NCBI RefSeq assembly: GCF_002934265.1
Contig: NZ_PTIX01000031.1
Coordinates: 25,323-89,322, forward strand
Reading direction: 5' to 3'
DNA: 64,000 nucleotides
Source of the DNA: Actinokineospora auranticolor
GTDB lineage: Bacteria; Actinomycetota; Actinomycetes; Mycobacteriales; Pseudonocardiaceae
Shown here: positions 8,464-16,619 of the stretch, piece after piece
Position numbering within the stretch: the stretch's first letter is position 1
Layout: every line of letters begins with the position of its first letter
Notes under the pieces: model-generated
What the model saw: only the letters and a program-made list of their open reading frames with translations
What the model was told of the DNA's origin: nothing
The model's database searches: none
Made by a program: the position numbers and the translations under genes

Positions 8464-10179
8464 ATGGTGCTGACCGCTGTCAAGGCAGAGCGAACGCGAC
8501 TCATCGACCGCCGGACGCCCCGCGACTGGTGGAACCTGGCCGCGATCGCCTTGGTCGTGGTCGTCTTCGCCGCCGTCGCCTGGCACCGCAGGTGGATCTG
8601 CGACGACGGGTTGATCGTGCTGCGCACGGTTCGCAACATCCTCGAGGGCAACGGCCCCGTGTACAACGTGGGCGAGCGCGTCGAGTCCAACACGAGCGTG
8701 CTGTGGACCTACGTCCTCGTCGTGGCGGGCCTGATCCCCGGTGTCCGGCTGGAGTGGGCCTCGGTGGTCCTCGGTGGCCTGTTCGCCGCCGGCGGGGTGC
8801 TGCTGGGTCTACAGGGCGCCCGGCTGCTGCACCCGTCCCGGCTGATCGTGCCCGCGGGCGCGCTGGTCGTGCTCGGCATGTCCCCGTACTGGGACTACGC
8901 GACGTCGGGCCTGGAGTCCGGGCTGTGCGTGCTGTGGCTGGCGGGGACCTGGTGGCTGCTGGTCCGGCACGCCACCGGGGCGATGACCGCCGTGTGGCCC
9001 ACCCTCGTGGTGATCGGCGTCGGCACCCTGGTCCGGCCCGAGTACGCGCTGGTCTCCGCCATCGCCTTCGCCGCGCTGGTCGCGATCCGGCGGCCGGGCT
9101 GGCGGGCCGGGCTGCTCTGGGTGGCCATCACGGGCGCGCTGCCCGTCGCGTACCAGATCTTCCGCATGGGCTACTACGGCCTGCTCACCCCGAACACCGC
9201 CTTGGCCAAGGAAGGCGGCAAGGCGCGGTGGGAGATGGGCGGGTACTACCTCGACGACTTCGTCTCGTCGTACCAGCTGTGGATTCCGCTGCTGCTGCTC
9301 GTCGTGGTCGCCGCGCTGGTGTTCCGGCGGATGCCCCGGCCCACCGTGATCGCGGTCGGCGCGATCGCCGTGTCCGGGCTCGCGCTCGCCCTGTACGTCA
9401 CCCGCGTCGGTGGTGACTACATGCACGCCCGGATGCTGCTGCCCGCGCTGTTCTGCCTGCTGCTCCCGCTCATGGTGGTGCCGCTGACCAAGTGGCTCGC
9501 GGTGCCGGTGCTGGGGCTGGCGGTCTGGGCCGGTGTCGCCGCCGCCTCGCTGCGCTCGGACACGGTGTTCACCCACAAGATCGGCGCGCACAGCATCACC
9601 GACGCGCGCGTGTTCTGGCTCGACACGACGCACAAGGCCAACCCGGTCGTCGCGGAGGACGCCGAGGACGTGCCCGGCTACCTCCAGGACATCGCCGCCG
9701 CCCGGGCGGGCAAGACCGGCCCCGTCCTGGTGATCAAGATCGGCGCGAACTGGGTCGCGCTGCCCGCGAAGAGCACGGTCGTCACGTCACCGGGCGCTCT
9801 CGGGTTCCCCGGCCTGCTCCTGCCGTCGGATCTCAAGGTGACCGACGACCTCGGCCTGGCCAACCCGCTGGCCTCGCACACCGTGTCCATCCCCGGCTAC
9901 CCGATGGGTCACGACAAGCTCCTCACGCCCCCCTGGTCGATCGCCGACGTGTGCGTGGGCACGCCGGAGGAGCTGTCCGCGCTCACCGGCGGCGCCATCC
10001 CGGCCCACGAGATCGCCGCGGCCCGCGTCGCCCTCCAGCGACCGGAGATCCGCCAGATGCTGGACTCGGTGCGCGAGCCGATGACCGCGGGCCGGTTCCT
10101 GTCGAACATCGCGAACTCCTTCGAGAACACCAGCCTGCGCTACGGGCGCGACCCGGTGGCCGTCTCCGAAGGACGCTGA
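8464..10179 (+). CDS. AftB-like arabinofuranosyltransferase (GT-C fold, ZomB family)
   Basis: A polytopic membrane protein of 571 residues. After a short cytoplasmic N-terminus it has about nine hydrophobic segments in the first 370 residues and a soluble extracytoplasmic C-terminal part. The ICDDGLIVLRTVRNILEGNGPVYN segment near residues 47-70 matches the GT-C aspartate pair and following loop of mycobacterial AftB, which adds terminal beta-1,2-arabinofuranose to arabinan from decaprenyl-phospho-arabinose. The ATG start was taken at the hydrophilic MVLTAVKAERTR sequence; a longer frame upstream is unsupported. It appears to be a lone housekeeping wall gene separate from the operon before it. 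Its 3' end overlaps the convergent gene by 40 bases. Confidence 0.82.
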   Translation: MVLTAVKAERTRLIDRRTPRDWWNLAAIALVVVVFAAVAWHRRWICDDGLIVLRTVRNILEGNGPVYNVGERVESNTSVLWTYVLVVAGLIPGVRLEWASVVLGGLFAAGGVLLGLQGARLLHPSRLIVPAGALVVLGMSPYWDYATSGLESGLCVLWLAGTWWLLVRHATGAMTAVWPTLVVIGVGTLVRPEYALVSAIAFAALVAIRRPGWRAGLLWVAITGALPVAYQIFRMGYYGLLTPNTALAKEGGKARWEMGGYYLDDFVSSYQLWIPLLLLVVVAALVFRRMPRPTVIAVGAIAVSGLALALYVTRVGGDYMHARMLLPALFCLLLPLMVVPLTKWLAVPVLGLAVWAGVAAASLRSDTVFTHKIGAHSITDARVFWLDTTHKANPVVAEDAEDVPGYLQDIAAARAGKTGPVLVIKIGANWVALPAKSTVVTSPGALGFPGLLLPSDLKVTDDLGLANPLASHTVSIPGYPMGHDKLLTPPWSIADVCVGTPEELSALTGGAIPAHEIAAARVALQRPEIRQMLDSVREPMTAGRFLSNIANSFENTSLRYGRDPVAVSEGR

Positions 10180-10655
10180 GTCCCGAGGATCCTGGTGTGG
10201 CGGAGGCGGTCCTCGATGACCGCCGCCACCGCGTGCGGGTGGTCGAGGTGCGGCCGGGGACCGGCCCCGGGCAGGGTCGAGAGCGTGCAGCGGGACGGCC
10301 AGGGAACCGGGACGTCCACACCGGTCGTGATGCGGTGCGTCGGGCAGGGCAGGCTTTTCGGTACCACGACGGGCAATGGCGCGCCGAGGAACACCCCGAC
10401 GGGGTTGGGGAGCTCGCGGGCCAGGTCGAGCGCCGCGGCGGTCGTGTGCCCGTAGAGCGCGGGCGCGCCGGGGACGATTCGAGCGATCTCGTCGGCGCAG
10501 CGCGGGTCGTCGGGGGTGACGACCCAGACGGTGTAGCCGATGCCGAGGGCGGCGGCGAGGGGGAGGTAGCGGTCGGGGGCCTCGTCGTGGGGGACGCAGA
10601 CCAGGTGGGTGGTGGCCTGTTCCCGGGCAGGGGTGATCCGGTGGATCAGCGGCAT
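10140..10655 (-). CDS. Reduced thioesterase-like alpha/beta protein, nucleophile serine absent
   Basis: A 171-residue protein resembling the core of type II thioesterases of NRPS/PKS clusters. The elbow that should read GHSxGA reads LYGHTTAAAL, so threonine sits where the serine nucleophile belongs, and it is followed by the usual FLGAPLP strand. The lid region is missing and the chain is about 70 residues shorter than the family norm; a late HLDHPH segment could supply a histidine. Start at ATG 10655; a TTG at 10685 is possible. It may be a non-catalytic relic of a biosynthetic thioesterase. Assignment rests on motif pattern only. Confidence 0.5.
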   Translation of the reverse strand: MPLIHRITPAREQATTHLVCVPHDEAPDRYLPLAAALGIGYTVWVVTPDDPRCADEIARIVPGAPALYGHTTAAALDLARELPNPVGVFLGAPLPVVVPKSLPCPTHRITTGVDVPVPWPSRCTLSTLPGAGPRPHLDHPHAVAAVIEDRLRHTRILGTQRPSETATGSRP

Positions 10656-10709
10656 GGCCCGATGGTCGGCGGCGGCGGTCAACAACCGGTTACGCCGCGA
10701 CGGGCCGGG

Positions 10710-10926
10710 CGACGACCGCGCGGTTCGCGATCAACGCGACGTCGACCGGGTCCGTACCGCGAACTGGTACCGGCCCCTGATGCCGCGACTGTTCCTCATG
10801 GACCAGGAGCAGGACTTCTTCCGCGTCCGGATGTTCCGCGACGGCGACCTGCGCCGGCTCGTCCCGGCGACGCCGAACGAGGATTCGCCGGGCTACTGGG
10901 ACCCACCGACTACCCGTCCGCGGTGA
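10710..10926 (+). other. Possible fragment of an unidentified gene
   Basis: This frame reads as a plausible protein tail (TANWYRPLMPRLFLMDQEQD, then FFRVRMFRDGDLRRLVPATP) with ordinary composition, but has no convincing start codon or ribosome-binding site upstream and no complete domain. It overlaps the end of the convergent propeller gene by 17 bases. It may be the C-terminal remnant of a lost gene; I cannot name a family. Confidence 0.25.
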
Positions 10927-12043
10927 TGTCGAGGCGGCCGACGCGGTTGGTGGTGAAGAGTCCGAACCAGACGGCGCCGGGTTGGTGGACGTTGAGGTCG
11001 CAGGGGTTCGAGGCCGACGACGGCGTGGGCCACGTGCGGACCTCGTGCGTCGCCGGGTCGAAGCGGGCGATCTGGTTGCCCAGGCCGAAGGCCGCCGGGA
11101 AGCTCACCGTGAAGTAGACGCGGCCGTCGCTCGCCTCGGCGATGGGGCCGGGCATGGGCAGCGGGTTGCCGACGCTGCCGATGCCCAGGCCGTCGAGGAC
11201 GCTGGTGAGCAGGCCGTTGAGTCCGAGCAGCGGGTACTCGGTGATCTGGCCGGTCGACGGGGTGATGCGGGCGATCTTCATGCCCAGCGCCTCGGCGACC
11301 CAGATCGTGCCGTCGGCCGCCGTCCGCACGCCGACCGGGAAGGAGAGCGGGGTGGGCATCGTGTACTGGGTGAACCGGTGGGTGTCCACGTCGAGCGTGG
11401 CGACCTTGTTGAGCTGCGGCAGGTCGAACACCACCGTGCGCCCCGGGCCGGGCTTGATGATGCCGAACAGCGCCCCCACCGCGCCCAGGACCTCCCCCGG
11501 CACGCGGAACCTGGCCCACTCCCCCGTCGCCGGGTCGTAGCGGCCGATCGAGTCCAGGCCGCCGAGGGTGAACCACAGCGCGCCGTCCGGGCCGAGGGCC
11601 AGGTCGTTGGCCAGGCCGAGGCCGGTGTGCAGCGGGATGCCCAGCGCGCGCACGGCGAACGCGTTCGCCCACGGCAGCGGGTACTCGGTCATGGCGCCGG
11701 TGTCGGTGTCGACGCGGAGCAGGCTGTTGCCGGTGACCTGCGGCAGCCAGAGGTCGCCCGCCGCGTCGATGTCCATGCCGCCGGGGACCGACAGCGGCAT
11801 CGGGGTCGAGTAGTTCGCGAACCAACCGGTCGCCGGGTCGAAGCGGGCCACCTGGCTGCTCACGTACTGCTCCACCCACAGCGCCCCCGAGTGGTCGAAC
11901 TCCACCTCGCACACCCCGCCGACCGGCAGCGCCGACGGCACGGGGCCGTACTCGGTGATCGGCGCGGGTACCGCCGACGCGGGAGCCGCGGCGAACACCG
12001 CGGCCAGGACGAGCACCAGCACCACACGCCGGATTCGCGGCAC
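10910..12043 (-). CDS. Secreted beta-propeller protein, virginiamycin B lyase-like
   Basis: A 377-residue exported protein. Residues 1-25 form a signal peptide with an arginine-rich start, a hydrophobic core and a PASA-VP cleavage region. The rest is made of repeated blades with the pattern ALW-V..-I.RFDPATG, for example GDLWLPQVTGNSLLRVD and GTIWVAEALGMKIARI, typical of the SMP-30/Vgb-like propeller superfamily. Vgb itself is cytoplasmic and opens streptogramin B antibiotics; a secreted protein with this fold need not be a lyase, and I did not identify its His/Glu active site. The GTG start has GGGAGG eight bases upstream. Transcribed away from 12397. Confidence 0.75.
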   Translation of the reverse strand: MPRIRRVVLVLVLAAVFAAAPASAVPAPITEYGPVPSALPVGGVCEVEFDHSGALWVEQYVSSQVARFDPATGWFANYSTPMPLSVPGGMDIDAAGDLWLPQVTGNSLLRVDTDTGAMTEYPLPWANAFAVRALGIPLHTGLGLANDLALGPDGALWFTLGGLDSIGRYDPATGEWARFRVPGEVLGAVGALFGIIKPGPGRTVVFDLPQLNKVATLDVDTHRFTQYTMPTPLSFPVGVRTAADGTIWVAEALGMKIARITPSTGQITEYPLLGLNGLLTSVLDGLGIGSVGNPLPMPGPIAEASDGRVYFTVSFPAAFGLGNQIARFDPATHEVRTWPTPSSASNPCDLNVHQPGAVWFGLFTTNRVGRLDITADG

Positions 12044-12396
12044 GGTCGCCTCCCAAGATCACGGGCGATGGTAGTGCGGCCACCGGGCGGTCCGCGATCA
12101 CTCACACAGGCGAAATATCAGCCGCACCGGACGGGCCGGGCCACGCACCCGTCAGTCCACAGTGGACCAATGGGCGCCGGACCTCGGACGACGGCGGCAC
12201 GCCCGCCGGAATACCGCCGAATGGAAGACGGAGCCACAATTCGGCACGATTTCCCGAACATTATCCGATCGGGTCCGAAAAGCGCGACGATGTCGTGGGC
12301 CATTTCGGTGACACATGCGCACAACCATTGCCGCACTACGCTTTCCTCCGCCAAATTCGATGGCCGTAAGCAGCCACAACGGGAGTTGGAGGACAC
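12044..12396. other. Divergent intergenic region
   Basis: No gene is supported here. The region should hold divergent promoters for the propeller protein and the I36-type inhibitor, both secreted. It is less GC-rich than its surroundings at 12230-12370. It contains TTGGAGG directly before the ATG at 12397 and one copy of the palindrome TCCACAGTGGA at 12156-12166. I could not assign -35/-10 elements with confidence. Confidence 0.4.
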
Positions 12397-12948
12397 ATGC
12401 GCAGATTTCCACCGGCGGCGGTTCTCGTGTTGGTCGCCCTCACCGCGATCCTCGGCGTCAGCGCCGCGACCGCCACACCGGCACCCCAGGTCGCGCCCGC
12501 GGCGCACAGCCAGGAGACCTTGCAGTCCCAAGTGGACAAGCACCTGCACGACTACGGCGCGGGCAAGCAGATCGGCGTCAACCAGATCGCCTTCGACGAG
12601 GGCCGCACGATCCTCACCCTCCCCCTCCCGGGTGAGCGCGGCGCCCGCGCGGCGAGCGAGCCCGTCTCGGCCCTCGGCACCGCGAACTGCGCGTACGCCT
12701 ACGCCTGCATCTGGAGCGACACCAACTTCAACGGCACCCGCCTGTCCCGCACGGCCTGCGACCTGATCACCCTCGCGGCCCCGTTCAACACCAGCACCGG
12801 CTCGGTCCACAACAACCAGACCAACGGCACCCAGACCGTCCTCTACAACGCGAGCGGTCAGATCCTCAACGCCAACCAGGCCCTCTCCAAGATCAACGAC
12901 ACCGGTGTCGGCACCCGCGCCTACGCCCGCACCTGGCGCGTCTGCTGA
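12397..12948 (+). CDS. Secreted peptidase inhibitor I36-like protein
   Basis: A 183-residue secreted protein. Residues 1-27 are a signal peptide ending in a TATA-type alanine-rich cleavage region. A propeptide-like stretch follows, then a C-terminal domain of about 85 residues with CAYAYACIWSDTNFNGTRLS, a later TACDL, and a final cysteine. This spacing of Cys and aromatic residues fits the beta/gamma-crystallin-like I36 family that includes the Streptomyces metalloproteinase inhibitor SMPI. Family members bind extracellular proteases; the target here is unknown. The start has TTGGAGG eight bases upstream, and a strong hairpin follows the stop. Confidence 0.8.
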   Translation: MRRFPPAAVLVLVALTAILGVSAATATPAPQVAPAAHSQETLQSQVDKHLHDYGAGKQIGVNQIAFDEGRTILTLPLPGERGARAASEPVSALGTANCAYAYACIWSDTNFNGTRLSRTACDLITLAAPFNTSTGSVHNNQTNGTQTVLYNASGQILNANQALSKINDTGVGTRAYARTWRVC

Positions 12949-12955
12949 TCCGCCG

Positions 12956-12994
12956 CCGGTGAACGCGCCCGAGCGCACCGGGCGCGTTCACCGG
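12956..12994. terminator. Bidirectional terminator hairpin
   Basis: A perfect 16-bp inverted repeat (arms 12956-12971 and 12979-12994, 7-base loop) fills the gap between the stops of two convergent genes. It has no T-tract on either side, as is common for actinobacterial terminators. Confidence 0.75.
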
Positions 12995-12995
12995 T

Positions 12996-15677
12996 TCACG
13001 GCGAAACGAGGGCGGTGTCGCGCAACTGGCGGCGGGAGGTGATGCCGAGTTTCGCGAAGACCTTGTGGAGGTGCCATTCCACGGTGCGCGGGCTGATGAA
13101 CAGCCGCGTGCCGATTTCCGGGTTGGACAGTCCCTCGCGGGCCAGCCGGGCGATCTGCGACTCCTGGGCGGTGAGTTCCTCGTCGACCGGCGCCGCGGCG
13201 CGCTTCCGGACGGTTTCCCCGGTGGCCAGCAGTTCGCGGCGCGCGCGGTCGGCGAAGCCCGCCAGGCCCATCGCCACCAGGTCGGCGTGCGCGGTCCGGA
13301 GCTGCTCGCGGGCCTCGACCCGCCGCCCCTCGCGGCGCAGCCACTCCCCGTGCAGGAGCCTGCCCCGGGCCAGGTCGACGCGCAGCGGGCCCCGGGCCAG
13401 GTGGGCGATCGACTCGCGGTGCAGCCGGTCGGCCTCCGCCCCGGTGGCGGCCAGGGCGCGCACGCGGGCATCGATGCCGAGCACCCAGTCAGTGGGGGTC
13501 AACCGGGCGCGCTCGGCCGCGAGGTCGACGGCCGCCGCGAGCAGGCGCTCGTCCCCGGTGCGCGAGGCCGCCTCCGCCACCTCGGCCGCGGCGGGCATCC
13601 GGTAGCCGACCCGGTCGCGCTCGACGACCCGCGCCGCCGCGTCCCGCGCGTCGTCGTGGCGGCCGAGTCCGTTGTGCAGCACGGCGAGCGCGTAGTCGGT
13701 GTACGCCACGAGCCTGCCCTGCCCGCGCGCCGCGGCTTCCCGCGCGGCGGCCGCGATCGCCGCCGCCGCGTCCTCCCCCTGGTGGGCGGCGAGCAGGAGC
13801 GCGGCGTACCCGACCGGCGGGTTCCGGGTGACGTCCGAGATCGACCGGTCCTCCTCGACCGCGGCCCGGGCCGCGACCAGGTCGCCCGCGCGGATCTCCG
13901 CGTCGGCGAGGAAGTTCAGCGCGAACTGGAGCTGGACGAGCGCGCCGGTCTCGCGGGCGCGCTCGACCTGGCGCGCGGCGAGGGTGTGGGCGGCGGCGAA
14001 GTCGCCCAGTTCGGCGGCGATGACACCGCCCGCGCGGTTGCCCAGCAACCACAGCTCGTCTACGGCGGCGTCGAGCACGAGCACGGCGGTCAGCGCCTCG
14101 GACAACGGCGCCGCGGCAGCCGGGAATCCCTTGGTGAGGCGGGTTTCCAGCGCGTCCAGCATCAGGTCGACCGCGCGCGGCGGGACGCGCGCCGGGAGCG
14201 GCGTCCCGACCTCGGCGGGCGTGTCGGTCCAGATGGTCGCGGAGACCGCCGCCAGCCGCGCCTCGCGCGCGCGGTCGGCGTCGAGCGGTGCCAGGCTCCG
14301 GGCCGCGGCCAGCAGGAGGCCGGCGGCGTCGGTGCCGCGGCGCCGGTCGAACGCGATCTGACCGCGCAGGTGCGCCACCTCGGCGGCGCGCAGCGAGTCG
14401 GGTGGTCCGGCGGCGACGGCGTCCAGCAGGTCGAGCGCGGCGTCGAGCAGCCCGGCGTCCCGCTTGGACCGGGCAGCGGCGAGTTCCCGCCGGGCCCGGT
14501 CGCCCGCGGCCGGGGTCAGCAGCGCCGCCTGCTCCAGGCAGGCCGCCGACGCGACCAGCCCACCCCGGGCCCGGGCGCGGTCGGCCGACCGCTCCAGTTC
14601 GGCGGCCACGTCCTCGTCGGGGGTGGCGGTGGCCAGCGCGCGGTGCCAGGCGCGCCGGTCAGGGTCGGTGGCCGGGTCGGTCACGTCGGCGAGCACCCGG
14701 TGCGCGGTGTGCCGGTCGCTGGTCGTGGCGGACCGGTAGACCGCCGAGCGGACCAGGGGGTGCCGGAACCGCACCCGCCGCCCGAACTCGATCAGCCCGG
14801 TCTCCTCGGCGGCGGTCGCCGGGTCGGCCCCGAGGCCGAGCAGGCTCGCCGCGGCCCAGAGGAGGGTGGCGTCGCCCAGGGGTTCGGCGGCGGCGACGAG
14901 CAGCAGGCGCCGGGTGTCCTCGGGCAGGGCCTCGACCTGGCGGGCGAACGCGCGCTCGAGCCTGCCCGCCAGCCCGGCGGGTCCGGTGAACCCGTCGACC
15001 AGTTCGGCGTCGGTCCAGGTGCGGGGCAGCTCGACGATGGCGAGCGGGTTGCCGTGCGCCTCGGCGACGACGCGGTCGCGCACCCTCGGGTCCACCGGCC
15101 CCTTGACGACGGTGTCGAGCAGCAGCCGGGCGTCGTCGGGCCGGAGGCCGCCGACGACGAGTTCGGGCAGGTCGGCCAGCTCGGGCGCGGGCTCGCGGGT
15201 GGCGAACACCAGGACGACCCGCTCGGCCAGCAGCCTGCGCGCGACGAACGCGAGCACCTGCGCCGACATCCGGTCCAGCCACTGCGCGTCGTCGACCAGG
15301 CACACCAGGGGTTCGTCCTCGGCGACCTCGGCGAGCAGCGTCAGCACGGCGAGGCCGATGAGGAACCGGTTGGGCCGGTCGCCCGCGCTGAGCCCGAAGG
15401 CGGTGCCGAGCGCGTCGCGCTGCGGGTCCGGCAGGCCCGGGACGCGGTCGAGGAAGGGGACGCAGAGCTGGTGCAGGCCGGAGTAGACGAGTTCGCGCTC
15501 GGACTCGACGCCCGAGGCCCGGACGACCCGGTGACCGGTGGCCCGGGCAGCCAGGTGGTCGAGGAGGGCGGTCTTGCCGATTCCGGCCTCTCCGCGCAGG
15601 ACCAGCACCTGGCCGCGGCCGTGGAGCAGGCGGTCGAGCGCCGCGCACTCGTCCCGCCTGCCGAGCAGTTCCGCCAC
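12996..15677 (-). CDS. LuxR family transcriptional regulator, LAL type
   Basis: An 893-residue ATP-dependent regulator. The N-terminus has LLGRRDECAALDRLL and a Walker A GEAGIGKTALL within the first 40 residues, then a Walker B LVCLVDDAQWLDR near 130. A long helical, TPR-like middle follows. The C-terminal DNA-binding domain begins LTAQESQIARLAREGLSNPE and ends with SPRTVEWHLHKVFAKLG. Large LALs often control secondary metabolism, but this one is not in an operon with a biosynthetic gene. The GTG at 15677 was chosen because GGAGGGGGA lies directly upstream; GTG at 15704 would add nine residues. Confidence 0.93.
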   Translation of the reverse strand: MAELLGRRDECAALDRLLHGRGQVLVLRGEAGIGKTALLDHLAARATGHRVVRASGVESERELVYSGLHQLCVPFLDRVPGLPDPQRDALGTAFGLSAGDRPNRFLIGLAVLTLLAEVAEDEPLVCLVDDAQWLDRMSAQVLAFVARRLLAERVVLVFATREPAPELADLPELVVGGLRPDDARLLLDTVVKGPVDPRVRDRVVAEAHGNPLAIVELPRTWTDAELVDGFTGPAGLAGRLERAFARQVEALPEDTRRLLLVAAAEPLGDATLLWAAASLLGLGADPATAAEETGLIEFGRRVRFRHPLVRSAVYRSATTSDRHTAHRVLADVTDPATDPDRRAWHRALATATPDEDVAAELERSADRARARGGLVASAACLEQAALLTPAAGDRARRELAAARSKRDAGLLDAALDLLDAVAAGPPDSLRAAEVAHLRGQIAFDRRRGTDAAGLLLAAARSLAPLDADRAREARLAAVSATIWTDTPAEVGTPLPARVPPRAVDLMLDALETRLTKGFPAAAAPLSEALTAVLVLDAAVDELWLLGNRAGGVIAAELGDFAAAHTLAARQVERARETGALVQLQFALNFLADAEIRAGDLVAARAAVEEDRSISDVTRNPPVGYAALLLAAHQGEDAAAAIAAAAREAAARGQGRLVAYTDYALAVLHNGLGRHDDARDAAARVVERDRVGYRMPAAAEVAEAASRTGDERLLAAAVDLAAERARLTPTDWVLGIDARVRALAATGAEADRLHRESIAHLARGPLRVDLARGRLLHGEWLRREGRRVEAREQLRTAHADLVAMGLAGFADRARRELLATGETVRKRAAAPVDEELTAQESQIARLAREGLSNPEIGTRLFISPRTVEWHLHKVFAKLGITSRRQLRDTALVSP

Positions 15678-15818
15678 CCGTCCCCCTCCACCCTGGCTCC
15701 CCACGGTAGCGCGTGCCCGTGGCGGACCAGGGTGTTACCCGGGGGCGATGGGGGTCCCCGGGGGGCCATCGTTGGTGGCACGGCGGCCGACGGGGCCGCG
15801 GGGAACGGGAGCGGCGAG

Positions 15819-16274
15819 ATGGACATGGGGTTGGAGGTCGTGGTCGTGCCGGTGTCGGACGTCGACCGGGCCAAGCACTTCTACCAGGCGCTGGGGTGGC
15901 GGCTCGACGCCGACTTCCCCGGTCCGGACGGTTTCCGCGTCGTGCAGCTGACCCCGCCCGGCTCGGCCGCGTCGATCATCTTCGGCGACGGGGTGAGCGA
16001 CGGGGTGAGCGACGCGGCGCCGGGCGCGGTCCGGGGTCTGCACCTGGTGGTGGCCGACGTCGAGGCGGCCCGCGCGGAGCTGCTGGCGCGCGGCGCGGCG
16101 GTCAGCGAGGTCTTCCACGACGCGGGTGGGGTGTTCCACCGCGCGGGGACCACCGGCCGGGTCACCGGCCCGGACCCGGCGCGGCGCAGCTACGCCTCGT
16201 TCGCGTCCTTCGCGGACCCGGACGGCAACGAGTGGATCCTGCAGGAGATCACGACGCGGCTCCCCGGCCGCTGA
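15819..16274 (+). CDS. VOC family protein (glyoxalase/bleomycin-resistance fold)
   Basis: A 151-residue protein with two beta-alpha-beta-beta-beta units. It opens with LEVVVVPVSDVDRAKHFYQALGW and ends with SFADPDGNEWILQEIT, the hallmark of the VOC superfamily; the GNEW glutamate is a usual metal ligand. The middle region carries a short DGVSDGVSD repeat. Members range from dioxygenases to drug-binding proteins, so function is open. ATG start taken just before the first strand, with GAGCGGCGAG upstream. Confidence 0.85.
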   Translation: MDMGLEVVVVPVSDVDRAKHFYQALGWRLDADFPGPDGFRVVQLTPPGSAASIIFGDGVSDGVSDAAPGAVRGLHLVVADVEAARAELLARGAAVSEVFHDAGGVFHRAGTTGRVTGPDPARRSYASFASFADPDGNEWILQEITTRLPGR

Positions 16275-16288
16275 TTGGGGTGTTGGTC

Positions 16289-16573
16289 ATGAGCGTGACG
16301 TTCAGGACGGCGGAAGAGCTGGCCCAGGCGCTGCGGCGGGCGGCCGAGGCGCACGGCGCGCACGAGGCGCGGACCGGTCGCGAGGACGCGGACTGGCCGA
16401 CCTGGTACGCCGAGCACATGGTGCGCGAGCAGCGCTTCGCGCACCTGCCGGAGCGGGTGGAGACCAGCCGGACGACGACGGCGCAGGAGACGGTCCCGGC
16501 CCGGGGCGCGGACGGCGAGCACGACTTCTTCCTCCGCTACGGCACCGGCGGCGACGACCTGTCGGACGGGTGA
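16289..16573 (+). CDS. Small hypothetical protein following a VOC gene
   Basis: A 94-residue acidic protein, MSVTFRTAEELAQALRRAAE onward, rich in Glu, Arg and Ala, with a WPTWYAEHMVREQ segment. I recognise no named family, although short proteins of this kind are often seen beside VOC genes. It starts 14 bases after the VOC stop and is probably cotranscribed with it. No signal peptide or membrane segment. Confidence 0.7.
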   Translation: MSVTFRTAEELAQALRRAAEAHGAHEARTGREDADWPTWYAEHMVREQRFAHLPERVETSRTTTAQETVPARGADGEHDFFLRYGTGGDDLSDG

Positions 16574-16580
16574 CCACCTC

Positions 16581-16619
16581 GCCACACCGGCCGCGCGGGC
16601 TACGCGTGTCCGGTGTGGC
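16581..16619. terminator. Terminator-like hairpin between convergent genes
   Basis: Perfect 10-bp arms GCCACACCGG (16581-16590) and CCGGTGTGGC (16610-16619) with a 19-base loop. The right arm lies inside the last codons of the antiporter gene. The loop is long, so the call is tentative. Confidence 0.45.

Noticed and set aside
10910..12043. Streptogramin-resistance lyase (vgb)
   Set aside because: It has the propeller fold, but a signal peptide sends it out of the cell and I could not identify the catalytic residues, so a resistance role is not claimed.
13065..15818. Forward frame opposite the LAL regulator that runs into the VOC gene
   Set aside because: Only the part from 15819 is protein-like; the rest is antisense shadow.
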